In this document: one piece after another, positions 10,096 to 18,976 of the stretch
How the letters are laid out: the number at the start of each line of letters is the position of its first letter
Position numbering within the stretch: the first letter of the stretch is position 1
Assembly: GCA_030590505.1 (NCBI GenBank)
Contig: JAUUYH010000003.1
Coordinates: 1-35,503, forward strand
Direction of reading: 5' to 3'
Source of the DNA: Kiritimatiellota bacterium
Lineage (GTDB): Bacteria > Verrucomicrobiota > Lentisphaeria > Victivallales > JAADHT01
Length of the DNA: 35,503 bases
Notes under the pieces: generated by a model
The model's database searches: none
Seen by the model: the letters and a program-made list of their open reading frames with translations, nothing else
Told to the model about the DNA's origin: nothing
Translations under genes and position numbers: made by a program

Positions 10096-10599
10096 ATGAC
10101 AAAACACATTGCAGCACATACTTTGCTACTTATAGTGGTATTATATTTTTCACTACCATCAATATCTTTCTCTGAAAATAGCACAAATCCTTCTAAAAAA
10201 AAGATTGAGCTGACTACTTTGCAGGTGGAACAATCTATAAAATTACTGCCGTTTTTTCTCAAATACAGTGCAAATAAAAAAAAATCAGTCGAACTAGCCA
10301 CACCAACTTCTCTGAATCAACGTGCAATTAAGCATGGGTTTCAAAATTATCAGGAATTCCTAAAATCTGCCTCTGTAATAATGATGGCATATACCTATTT
10401 ACAGTTAAAATCGAATGAAGCTGTACTTTCAAATCAGATTAGCAAGCTCAAACCTGACATAGCAAAAGCATTTAAGCCCCAAATGGAATCTCTTGCAAAA
10501 TCTATAAAGAGATATGAAGAAGAGTTGTCTCCAGTTACAGTCAGAGCGGTACTTCCATACATGTCTAATATTGGAGCAATTTTAAACGCTAACAAATAA
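10096..10599 (+). CDS. Exported protein of unknown function, adjacent to the sensor kinase
   Basis: 167 aa with signal peptide (HTLLLIVVLYFSLPSISFS); upstream GAGGAGGCG; stop is 1 nt from the next ATG. Confidence 0.7.
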   Translation: MTKHIAAHTLLLIVVLYFSLPSISFSENSTNPSKKKIELTTLQVEQSIKLLPFFLKYSANKKKSVELATPTSLNQRAIKHGFQNYQEFLKSASVIMMAYTYLQLKSNEAVLSNQISKLKPDIAKAFKPQMESLAKSIKRYEEELSPVTVRAVLPYMSNIGAILNANK

Positions 10600-10600
10600 T

Positions 10601-13243
10601 ATGTCTATATTAACACAAGGTAAAATTTCAAAAAAGGAGAGTATTATCCTTTTTATTTTCCTTGCAATTATTCTATTCCTCCCAATAGCAGTTCTCTATT
10701 TCTTTAAAAATTCATGGGGAGAACTCTCCTGGCAAAATCACACTGATATCGCAATGCTTGAGTGGACTGGTGCATTTCTCAATATGTTTCTATTTCTTCT
10801 GCTATTCGAAACTTACAGAACAACGGGACGAAATAGATTCAATTTTATTGCCTGTGGCTTTCTATCGATGGGCATATTAAACTTCATATATGCAATAAAT
10901 TCGCCAGGTACTGAGCAGGCTCTCTGGCTACGAACTTTTTCCATTCTTACTGGATCCCTAATCTTTCTTTTTTCCATTCCAGAAAGAAATAAAAAAAGTT
11001 CTGATGTCACTGGTGCTATAATAAAATTTGTGATTCCCACAATCCTCATCTCAGTACTCGCTGCCTGGATCCCTTTTTCCATGAAGCAACTTTTACCTCG
11101 CCTCATTACACCCAAAGGAACGATATCCATATTCGGATCAATCCTGCTACTTATCCCATCTGCATGCTTTTTCATTACCGCTGTAATATGGTTGCATAAA
11201 TATATAACTAATAAAAAAAGTATGGATTTATTAATTGCCATAACACTATGTATTCTTGCCCAAATGACACTCCTGATGCGTGAATCTGAGACCTGGGGGG
11301 TTTTATGGTGGACGTGGCACATTGCATGGATTGTTAACACCTTAATTGCCTGTATTTATATGCTTATTTTTACAGTTAACAGATCTATTGTCTGGAAACT
11401 GGTATTTTCGCTTGGACTTACATTTGCAATGACTGTAATCCTCGCATCTGGAATTATACAAAGCCACTCCACAAAACTTGCAATAATCAACTACCAACAT
11501 CAACTGCATGAACGAAATAAGAAACTTTTAATATCAAATGATATAAATTTAAAATGTGCTGATATGATAATAAATAAGATGGCAGACGATGCCTCCGCAT
11601 TTAGCAACGAAACCCACCCCGAAGAGAAAACATTTAAACTGTGGGTTCAAACATATTTTGACTATCACCAGAACGACTGGATGATTTTATCACAGGAGTA
11701 CGGATTTTACTCTAAAGAAATCGGGATGCATCTGCCACAAGAAACTGCTTCTATAATACCGCAACAACAGAAAATAATAAAAGATTGCTACTCAAAGGCC
11801 ATCTCTAATCCACATTCCACAACATGGTCACATTTTTACTATCTACCAAAAAAACTAAAATGGTACTCCTATGCTTTCCGCCCATTAGGCAAAGGTGATA
11901 TCAATGGTATGTTTTTTATAAATGTAGATGTAACAAACATTGTAACATCACAACTAATCAAAAGCGAAGATGATGCATTGCCAAAAACTATAGTATTTTC
12001 CCTAAAAACAGGTACAATCCTATATGCTTCACTTTCAAATCAAGATTTTCGACACAATTTACAAAACAAAAGAATACCTGCAAATAAATTAGTAAAAAAA
12101 CTTATAGCAACAGCATTCAGCATTAAAAAACATGGTAGAGAAATTTCCGCCACTATTAATGGGGAGAAAATATTCATTTCTGCTCAACCGATAACTCCAC
12201 CTGACTGGGGAGTAATGAAAATTGTAAACGAGAATACATTTCCTGTCCTTAAAATAGAATCCAGATATTTTTTAATCGCTGTTGGAATGGTAACACTTCT
12301 TTGTGGTTTTGTTGTGCTACTTATTCTTCTGCATAAACAGCTATCAAAACCCTTTCATAGCTTGATTGTTGCAACAAAAAAAATTGAACATGGCGATTTT
12401 AATATCAAACTGCCAAGTAAAGATGAATCTGAAATAGGACTTATTTCACGTGCATTTAACCACATGGCGGGAACATTAAAAGAGCTCTACTCAAACCTTG
12501 CTACAACAATTGATGAAAGAACGACAGCCCTGGAAGAAGCAAACAAAGCGGACTCGGCAAAAGTAACCTTTTTCCAGAATGTTAGCCATGAACTAAGAAC
12601 TCCGCTTCACGGAATTTTGAGCTATGCTCGATTGGGGAAAAACTTAACCGTTGAAGAAAATCCTGAAAAAATCAACAAATATTTTAACAATATAAATGAG
12701 AGTGGAGAGCGATTGATGGCAATGCTCGACTCCATTCTCGACCTTGCAAAACTAGAATCAGGGAATATCCAGTTTAACTTCCAACCTACAAATATTTACT
12801 TGATTATAATTAAGGTTAAAAATGAGTTGGAGGCATCCTTTACTGAAAAAAAGATAGAATTAATTCTCGATATTCCTGAAAAAAAACTTATTATTACAAT
12901 GGATTCAGAGATGATTGCCAGAGTTTTTAGAAATCTACTGGGCAACGCGCTAAAGATGTCCACATCAGGATCAAAAATAATAGTAAAATTGGAAAAAGCA
13001 GAGAAGGAAGTGATCATAAGAGTGATAGATGAAGGGCCTGGCATCCCAAAAGAGGAATTTAATAATATTTTTGATAAATTCATACAGGTGGGAGAGGGTA
13101 AAAGAAAAGGTGGTACAGGTCTAGGCCTTCCAATATGCCGAGAAATCATTCATGCACATAATGGCTCCATCGTAGCAAAAAATGGTCCAGAGAAAGGGGC
13201 TTGTTTTACATTTAATATTCCCTTACATACTTTGCACGGATGA
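10601..13243 (+). CDS. Membrane-bound sensor histidine kinase (multi-TM N-terminus, extracytoplasmic sensor, HAMP, HisKA, HATPase_c)
   Basis: 880 aa; HAMP KPFHSLIVATKKIEHGDFNIKLP..DESEIGLISRAFNHMA; H-box FFQNVSHELRTPLHGIL; N-box NLLGNALK; G-boxes DEGPGIP, GGTGLGLPIC. Confidence 0.95.
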   Translation: MSILTQGKISKKESIILFIFLAIILFLPIAVLYFFKNSWGELSWQNHTDIAMLEWTGAFLNMFLFLLLFETYRTTGRNRFNFIACGFLSMGILNFIYAINSPGTEQALWLRTFSILTGSLIFLFSIPERNKKSSDVTGAIIKFVIPTILISVLAAWIPFSMKQLLPRLITPKGTISIFGSILLLIPSACFFITAVIWLHKYITNKKSMDLLIAITLCILAQMTLLMRESETWGVLWWTWHIAWIVNTLIACIYMLIFTVNRSIVWKLVFSLGLTFAMTVILASGIIQSHSTKLAIINYQHQLHERNKKLLISNDINLKCADMIINKMADDASAFSNETHPEEKTFKLWVQTYFDYHQNDWMILSQEYGFYSKEIGMHLPQETASIIPQQQKIIKDCYSKAISNPHSTTWSHFYYLPKKLKWYSYAFRPLGKGDINGMFFINVDVTNIVTSQLIKSEDDALPKTIVFSLKTGTILYASLSNQDFRHNLQNKRIPANKLVKKLIATAFSIKKHGREISATINGEKIFISAQPITPPDWGVMKIVNENTFPVLKIESRYFLIAVGMVTLLCGFVVLLILLHKQLSKPFHSLIVATKKIEHGDFNIKLPSKDESEIGLISRAFNHMAGTLKELYSNLATTIDERTTALEEANKADSAKVTFFQNVSHELRTPLHGILSYARLGKNLTVEENPEKINKYFNNINESGERLMAMLDSILDLAKLESGNIQFNFQPTNIYLIIIKVKNELEASFTEKKIELILDIPEKKLIITMDSEMIARVFRNLLGNALKMSTSGSKIIVKLEKAEKEVIIRVIDEGPGIPKEEFNNIFDKFIQVGEGKRKGGTGLGLPICREIIHAHNGSIVAKNGPEKGACFTFNIPLHTLHG

Positions 13244-13311
13244 AATCTTAACATTTTCTATAAACTTAATTAGCTACCAAAAGAAAGACAAGATATCTAC
13301 CGCTTGCGGTA
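13227..13311 (+). repeat. Dispersed ~85-bp intergenic repeat, copy 3 (overlaps the kinase stop codon)
   Basis: TACTTTGCACGGATGAAATCTTAACATTTTCTATAAACTTAATTAGCTACCAAAAGAAAGACAAGATATCTACCGCTTGCGGTA. Confidence 0.93.
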
Positions 13312-13316
13312 AAATA

Positions 13317-13455
13317 AAAAAGGGGACAGGTTGATTATCAACCTCCTCTTGATATTAGGGAATTTGCTAAGTTCGCAAACCTATGACGGTCTTTAAACCG
13401 TCGCTTCAGATTATTGAAGATACCAGCAAGGTTGAATGTCGGAATAAATTCCGAC
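13317..13455. repeat. Composite intergenic palindrome cluster, second copy
   Basis: GGGGACAGGTTGATTATCAACC; TTTGCTAAGTTCGCAAA (13363-13379); GACGGT-ctttaa-ACCGTC (13385-13402); GTCGGAAT-aa-ATTCCGAC (13438-13455); same elements as 3242-3400. Confidence 0.85.
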
Positions 13456-13562
13456 TTACAGAAAACTCTGCCTGAAGCTATCAAGCTCTATACTGCACTA
13501 GAAGCATACTCCTCTGATGTGCCACAAATCTAAAAAAAATCAATCTTTTTTTCAAAAACAGC

Positions 13563-13590
13563 TTGACACTGTGCTTTATTAGGGTATTCT
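13563..13590 (+). promoter_or_regulatory. Predicted sigma70-type promoter for the Whirly-like gene
   Basis: TTGACA (13563-13568), 16-nt spacer, TATTCT (13585-13590). Confidence 0.55.
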
Positions 13591-13665
13591 TTAGAAGAGG
13601 CGAATAATAAATAGTGCAAAATATGATTTTTTTTTGCACACATCTAACAAAAGAGGAGGTCGATG

Positions 13666-14250
13666 ATGAGTAATTACAGAGTGTACAAGGCAAACAAGCA
13701 GGGAACAGGATCAGCAACAGAGTGGCAGTTATCATTTAAGGGTCAAGAAAAATTTTCCCCATGGAAGCTCTTTTTCTCAATTGCCAAGCAGTTAGAGAAG
13801 GATGCAAATGGCAATCCCCGATTTGACTGGGATAATGCAATTTGTGTAAAAATGGATATTACTGATATTTCAGAAATTATTGCCGTACTTGAAGATCAGC
13901 AAAAGGAGGCCGGGAATGGCGGAAAGATTTTCCATCAACACGGCACTGAAAACAAGATTATCAACTTCATTCAAAACAGAGAGCATGGCGGATATTTCAT
14001 GAAGATATCACATCAATCTCAAAAGGGAGTAATAACACTACAACAGAATCTCACAATGGGTGAAGGTTGCGCACTTCGCATATTACTGCAAAATGCCGTA
14101 CTAAAATTGACAAACTGGGGGTATGTGAATAAGCGTAAAAACTATGCCCCAAAAACAATTCCAGAGACGCAAAGACAGGCAGAGGTACAACCGCAGGTAC
14201 AAGCACAAATACAATCGCAGACAGACTCCCCATTTCAGAAAGCGGTGTAA
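13666..14250 (+). CDS. Whirly/PC4-like single-stranded-DNA-binding-type protein
   Basis: 194 aa from the second ATG (ORF track starts at 13663); GAGGAGG RBS. Pattern KFSPWKLFFSIAKQL..FDWDNAICVKMDITDISEIIAVLEDQ..KIFHQH..GGYFMKISHQSQKGVITLQQNLTMGEGCALRILLQNAVLKLTNWG resembles the Whirly fold family; Q-rich tail. Confidence 0.6.
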   Translation: MSNYRVYKANKQGTGSATEWQLSFKGQEKFSPWKLFFSIAKQLEKDANGNPRFDWDNAICVKMDITDISEIIAVLEDQQKEAGNGGKIFHQHGTENKIINFIQNREHGGYFMKISHQSQKGVITLQQNLTMGEGCALRILLQNAVLKLTNWGYVNKRKNYAPKTIPETQRQAEVQPQVQAQIQSQTDSPFQKAV

Positions 14251-14276
14251 TTATTTGATATAATTAAGAGGATGGT

Positions 14277-14339
14277 GAAATTTGAACATTTAATGTTCAA
14301 ATTTCGCAAAAAGAGTTTTGTTATGAAATGACTCTTTTT
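14277..14339 (+). terminator. Tandem-hairpin terminator after the Whirly-like gene
   Basis: GAAATTTGAACAT-TTA-ATGTTCAAATTTC (13-bp perfect stem), then AAAAAGAGT...ACTCTTTTT. Confidence 0.75.
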
Positions 14340-14491
14340 CGTTCAGTCACTATTTAGATACAATGCCCCCCATCAATTCTAGTGAAGAAGAAATTATATT
14401 AAATGACTATACTATTCCATACACACTCGCCTTTCAGCCACCTAAAATGGAATGTTTACTAAAAGATAAGGGATTAAATTAAAAAAAGCAC

Positions 14492-14519
14492 TTGACATAA
14501 CACTAGCGAGAACTATAGT
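14492..14519 (+). promoter_or_regulatory. Predicted sigma70-type promoter for the ABC exporter operon
   Basis: TTGACA (14492-14497), 16-nt spacer, TATAGT (14514-14519); ATG at 14557. Confidence 0.65.
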
Positions 14520-14556
14520 ATAGTGAATAGTACGAAATTTACACTAGGAACTTATC

Positions 14557-15882
14557 ATGGATTTAGATCGATTAAAAATTGGAGATCATCAACGCGAAAA
14601 TGGTCGTGGTGGAAAATTAATATTGCTCTTAGTTGCCATCTTCGCATTTATCATTGGTGGAGTTACTGGGTACTATTCCCAATATAAAAGTAGCGGGATT
14701 TTAAAAGTAAAAACTGTTGTTGCAAAATCTTCATCAGGCAGAGCAAGCCTAAAAAGTTTTACAGCTGGTGGGTGGATAGAAGTTGCCACGCCGGAACAGC
14801 CCATTGAAATTAGTTGCAGGATCTCTGAACGAATAGATGAAATTTTAGTAAAAGATGGCGAAATCGTCCAACCCGGACAAGTGCTAGTACGTTTGTACGA
14901 TTGTGACAAAAAAACCGAACTTGAACTTGCTGCAGCCAATCTACTTAAAGCTGAAAGTCATTATAATATGATGAAAAAGGGATACCGAAAAGAAGACTTA
15001 AATATTGCAAAACACACAGTTACTGATTTTAAGGAACGATTGAGAATAGCCAAAGCTCTTCATGATAGAAATATAAAAGTTGGTGAAAACGTGATGTCGG
15101 CAAAAACAATCGATACATCACTTGCGATCTATAAACGTGCTGAGGCAAGATATAATCAGGCAATTTTTGAAATGAAAAAAATGGAAGCTGGTTATCGTGA
15201 AGAGGAGATTTTGGTAGCTAAAGCAGAATACCAAAGAGTGAAAGCGACATTTGACCTTGCTCAGAGATATCTTCAGTACTGTACGATCAAAGTTCCGGAA
15301 TACGGAGCTCCGTTGAAGGTGTTGCATGTTAAAAGAAAAGTTGGTCAATGGGTACGAGTCGACAATAAAAATACTAGCTCCACCCTTCTATCTCTTTATG
15401 ATCCTAAAAAAATGCAAGCACGTGTTGATGTAACTCAAGAGAGCATCGGGGCTGTAACCAAAAATGCACCAGTTATTGTAAGAACAGATGCTCAGCCAAA
15501 TAAAGAGTACAAAGGCAAGGTTTTACGTATAGAACCTCTTGCGGATCTCGCAAAAAACACTATCACCGTACGAGTAAAAATTGATAATCCAGATGATATG
15601 CTATTCCCTGAAATGACATCAAAAATAACATTTTTTGATAAAAAAGGTGAGGTTTCAAAAACCAGTTCTGGGGATATCACTATTCCTAAAATTGCTGTAA
15701 TATCACAACATGAAAAAAGTTATGTATATATTGTTGAAAATAATATGGCAAAAAAAACACCTGTAAAAATCGTAAAACAGAAAAGAGATTCATACGACAT
15801 TACTGGAGTAAAATTCGGACAAAGAGTGATTATTAACAATCTAAGCAAATTAAAAGATGGGGTTGAGGTAGAAGAGTTGTAA
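14557..15882 (+). CDS. HlyD/DevB-like periplasmic adaptor of an ABC exporter
   Basis: 441 aa; N-terminal TM; lipoyl-like half ISERIDEILVKDGEIVQPGQVLVRLYDCD; coiled coil; beta-barrel region. Confidence 0.9.
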   Translation: MDLDRLKIGDHQRENGRGGKLILLLVAIFAFIIGGVTGYYSQYKSSGILKVKTVVAKSSSGRASLKSFTAGGWIEVATPEQPIEISCRISERIDEILVKDGEIVQPGQVLVRLYDCDKKTELELAAANLLKAESHYNMMKKGYRKEDLNIAKHTVTDFKERLRIAKALHDRNIKVGENVMSAKTIDTSLAIYKRAEARYNQAIFEMKKMEAGYREEEILVAKAEYQRVKATFDLAQRYLQYCTIKVPEYGAPLKVLHVKRKVGQWVRVDNKNTSSTLLSLYDPKKMQARVDVTQESIGAVTKNAPVIVRTDAQPNKEYKGKVLRIEPLADLAKNTITVRVKIDNPDDMLFPEMTSKITFFDKKGEVSKTSSGDITIPKIAVISQHEKSYVYIVENNMAKKTPVKIVKQKRDSYDITGVKFGQRVIINNLSKLKDGVEVEEL

Positions 15883-15911
15883 AATTATTCAGTTTTTAAG
15901 GAAATTATAGT

Positions 15912-16583
15912 ATGAGTAAAAACATTGTGATACGGGATCTTATGAAGATCTATACAAAAGGCGATAATGAAATTCACGCACTTGACCATGTCAGCCTTGA
16001 AGTAGAAGCTGGTGAATTTGTTGCCCTTATGGGACCTTCTGGATCTGGAAAAACAACACTTCTTAATATTATTGCAGGAGTCGATGCCCCTACATCAGGA
16101 CAGGTCTTTGTTGATGAACAAGAAATTACAGGAATGTCGGAAACGCAAAAAACAAAATGGCGCACACGTCATATCGGGTATATTTTTCAGTTTTACAACC
16201 TCTTGCCGGTTCTAACTGCATACGAAAATGTAGAACTCCCTCTCCTGCTGTTGCCGATGTCAAAAAAAGATAGACATGATCATGTTGTTGCTGCACTTGA
16301 AGCGGTCAGCATTCTTGAACGTGCCAAACATTTCCCACGTGAACTATCAGGTGGACAAGAGCAGAGGGTTGCAATTGCTAGAGCAATCGTAACAGATGCT
16401 CATCTCCTAGTAGCAGATGAGCCTACAGGAAACCTGGATGCCGAATCTGAGCAGGAGATAATGACCCTACTGAAGTCATTGAATAAAGAGCTAAACAAGA
16501 CCATTCTTATGGTTACACACGATGACGCCGCTGCGGAATTCGCAGATCGTAAAGTGAAACTTGCAAAAGGAAAATTATTATAG
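15912..16583 (+). CDS. ABC transporter ATP-binding protein (LolD/MacB type)
   Basis: 223 aa; Walker A GPSGSGKTT, signature LSGGQEQRVAIARAI, Walker B LLVADEPTGNLD, H-loop VTHDD. Confidence 0.96.
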   Translation: MSKNIVIRDLMKIYTKGDNEIHALDHVSLEVEAGEFVALMGPSGSGKTTLLNIIAGVDAPTSGQVFVDEQEITGMSETQKTKWRTRHIGYIFQFYNLLPVLTAYENVELPLLLLPMSKKDRHDHVVAALEAVSILERAKHFPRELSGGQEQRVAIARAIVTDAHLLVADEPTGNLDAESEQEIMTLLKSLNKELNKTILMVTHDDAAAEFADRKVKLAKGKLL

Positions 16584-16652
16584 TTAAATTCGCTATTTTT
16601 GCATACTAAAAATAGATAATCTTTTAAAAATAAACAAAAGGAATAGAGAGCA

Positions 16653-17813
16653 ATGCCAGATAAATTTTTACTGTTAATCATTAAAAATATTTTCAGGTCG
16701 AAAGTGAGAGCTTTTGCGACAGTTTTCGGAAGTATAATGGGAGCATTAATAATATGCTTTTTTATCACTGCCGCACACAGTCTTGATCGTCTTATTGATC
16801 AGGTTGGAGGAGAATCCAATCTAATTATTACCCAAAAGGGCCGACACTGACCGACGAGTAACAAGCTCCCCGAAAGTGAGATGAATCAAATCGGGAAGCT
16901 CCTTCCGCAGGTTGCGGAAGTGATGCCTGTAAAATTGCTGATGACTGCTTGTGGCTCAACTACAGATGTTATGGCAATTCATGGAGTCGATAAAGAGATC
17001 TTTACATCGTTTTACAAATACAACATCGCCCCAGATGTGCTGGCTAAATTACGTGCATCAAAAACCTCTGCCATTGCAGAGATTAAAGTCGCAAATCGCT
17101 TTGGCTGGAAAACGGGTGATTTCATAACTCTTGAGGAGTTAAATGGAATAAGTTTTACTCTTGCCGGAACCTTTAAATGCGAAAATGCCTCACAAGATAA
17201 TATTATTATTGCTGGTCGTCGCTTCATTCAGGAGGCGGTAGATGAACAGGGAATAGCAAACCATGTACTAGTACGGCTAAATCCGGGTGCTGATCCAAAT
17301 ACGGTCTGCAAAGAGATTGATGCCCTCTCCTCTCTTACCGTTGATACTTTGACGCAACCTGAGCACCTTTTTCTACTTGCAGCAATTGAGCAATTGGATG
17401 ATCTTATGCGAGTGAGTAGAATTATTATTTCAATCATTCTAATGGTAATGCTTGTTGCAATAGGCAACGCCATATCCATGGGAGCTAGAGAGCGATACCC
17501 TGAAATGGGAGTCCTCAGAACTCTTGGATTTTCTAAGATGGCGATTATGCTACTAATCATAGGTGAAGCTGTTATATACACCCTGACTGGTGGTATCATC
17601 GGTGCATTAATTGTTCAGGGATTTATTGTTTCTGGAATTACTGACACCCTGCCAACGTGGGGCACTGCTGTCAGTATCTCAATGACTGCTGATTTCTATA
17701 CCTGGGCTGTAACTCTCGGAATAGTTTCACTTGCTGGTTTTTTCGGAAGTATTATACCTGCATGGCAGGCATCTCGTATAAATATCTGTAATGCAATAAG
17801 GAAAAGTGAATAA
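16653..17813 (+). CDS. FtsX-like ABC permease with an in-frame TGA at 16848-16850 (candidate selenoprotein; otherwise nonsense-interrupted)
   Basis: ORFs 16653-16850 and 16881-17813 are in the same frame. Reading through gives ...SNLIITQKGRH[TGA]PTSNKLPESEMNQIGKLLPQVAEVMPVKLLMTACGSTTDVMAIHGVDKEIF... and a 386-residue permease, the same size class as the next gene (387 aa). Confidence 0.8.
16864..16900 (+). promoter_or_regulatory. bSECIS-like hairpin downstream of the in-frame TGA
   Basis: AGCTCCCCGA (16864-16873) pairs with TCGGGAAGCT (16891-16900), 9/10 pairs; inner UGA/UCA stem caps a GAUGAA apical loop starting with G, 29 nt after the UGA. Confidence 0.5.
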
Positions 17814-18976
17814 TGCGGATAATGACAAAATATGCTATAAGGAATCTATTACGCAGAAAATGGCGCACGCTAATGACTATTGGAGGATTATTCCTATCCA
17901 TTTTTGCTATAATTCTTATGTTTTCGCTATCTCGAGGATTGGCGATCAGGACAACAGCAACAGGCGATGACAAGAATATTCTTTTAATTAGCCGTAAGGG
18001 AAAAAGTGTAATGTTCGGTTCTATTAAAGGTGATGAACTTGTACACCTTATGCAGCTTAAAGATATTGCGGAAGACGCAAATGGAGACCAACTGATCTCT
18101 CCTGAAGTAATGCATGTAAGCATAGCCGAAAGTGACGATAAAAAAGGAAAAGCACCTTTAAGCATTCGGGGTGTCAGCAATATTGCCTATGAAGTTCATA
18201 GAAAAGTAAAATTAATTGAGGGCAATTTTCCGGAGAATGCCAATGAGATAATGGTGGGAAAAACCGTTTATATAAAACTAGGATTAACTGAGGATACCTT
18301 AAAAATTGGAAGTTATATTAAATTTGAAAATGTCGAGTGGTTAATATGTGGAAAATTTGAGGCAAATAACAGTCTGTTTGAATCGGAATTATGGTGCGTT
18401 GACGAAGATCTTATGACAATACTTAAACGCAGAACTCATACATTTGCAGTCATTGCGTTTACGGATAAACAAGCTGCAGAGAAAGGATTAACCTCTTTTT
18501 CAAAAACAGGAGCGATAAGTAGGTATTTTAAAGGTTGGATTGAGAACACTTATTATCGTGACTTCTCAAAAAATCTCCAATGGATTGTCTGGATATCATT
18601 TATCACATCTATTGCTGTTCTAGTTGCTGCGATTCTTATCGGAATAAATACTATGTACACTGCAATTGTAAACAGAATGCGTGAGTTTGGAACACTAAGA
18701 GTCCTAGGATTCAGCAGAATTGATATAATTGCAACTCTGATCTTTGAATCAATCTTTCTTGCATTACTTGGCGGAATTCTCGGTATAATTCCAGGCTTGT
18801 TCCTAAATGGGGTTCCGGTAAAAATTGCGAATAGCGCATTTTCTCTAATCGTTGATTCATCTGTAATTATTGCCGGGCTTTCTGTAACTCTATTGATCGG
18901 CCTGCTAGGTGCAATACTTCCATCTATGCATATCATTAAAAATACAATTATTGCATCCTTAAATACTCGACGTTGA
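17813..18976 (+). CDS. FtsX-like ABC transporter permease
   Basis: 387 aa; four TM segments with large extracytoplasmic domain; overlaps the preceding stop codon; MREFGTLRVLGFSRIDIIATLIFESIFLALLGGILG. Confidence 0.92.
   Translation: MRIMTKYAIRNLLRRKWRTLMTIGGLFLSIFAIILMFSLSRGLAIRTTATGDDKNILLISRKGKSVMFGSIKGDELVHLMQLKDIAEDANGDQLISPEVMHVSIAESDDKKGKAPLSIRGVSNIAYEVHRKVKLIEGNFPENANEIMVGKTVYIKLGLTEDTLKIGSYIKFENVEWLICGKFEANNSLFESELWCVDEDLMTILKRRTHTFAVIAFTDKQAAEKGLTSFSKTGAISRYFKGWIENTYYRDFSKNLQWIVWISFITSIAVLVAAILIGINTMYTAIVNRMREFGTLRVLGFSRIDIIATLIFESIFLALLGGILGIIPGLFLNGVPVKIANSAFSLIVDSSVIIAGLSVTLLIGLLGAILPSMHIIKNTIIASLNTRR

Noticed and set aside
10813-11340. ORF of 175 aa opposite the sensor kinase
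   Set aside because: Shadow ORF on a strongly coding strand.
16881-17813. Treating 16881 as an independent gene start
   Set aside because: This ATG lies in the hairpin loop in the same frame as the upstream ORF; the upstream 76 codons supply the first TM segment and conserved-looking sequence.
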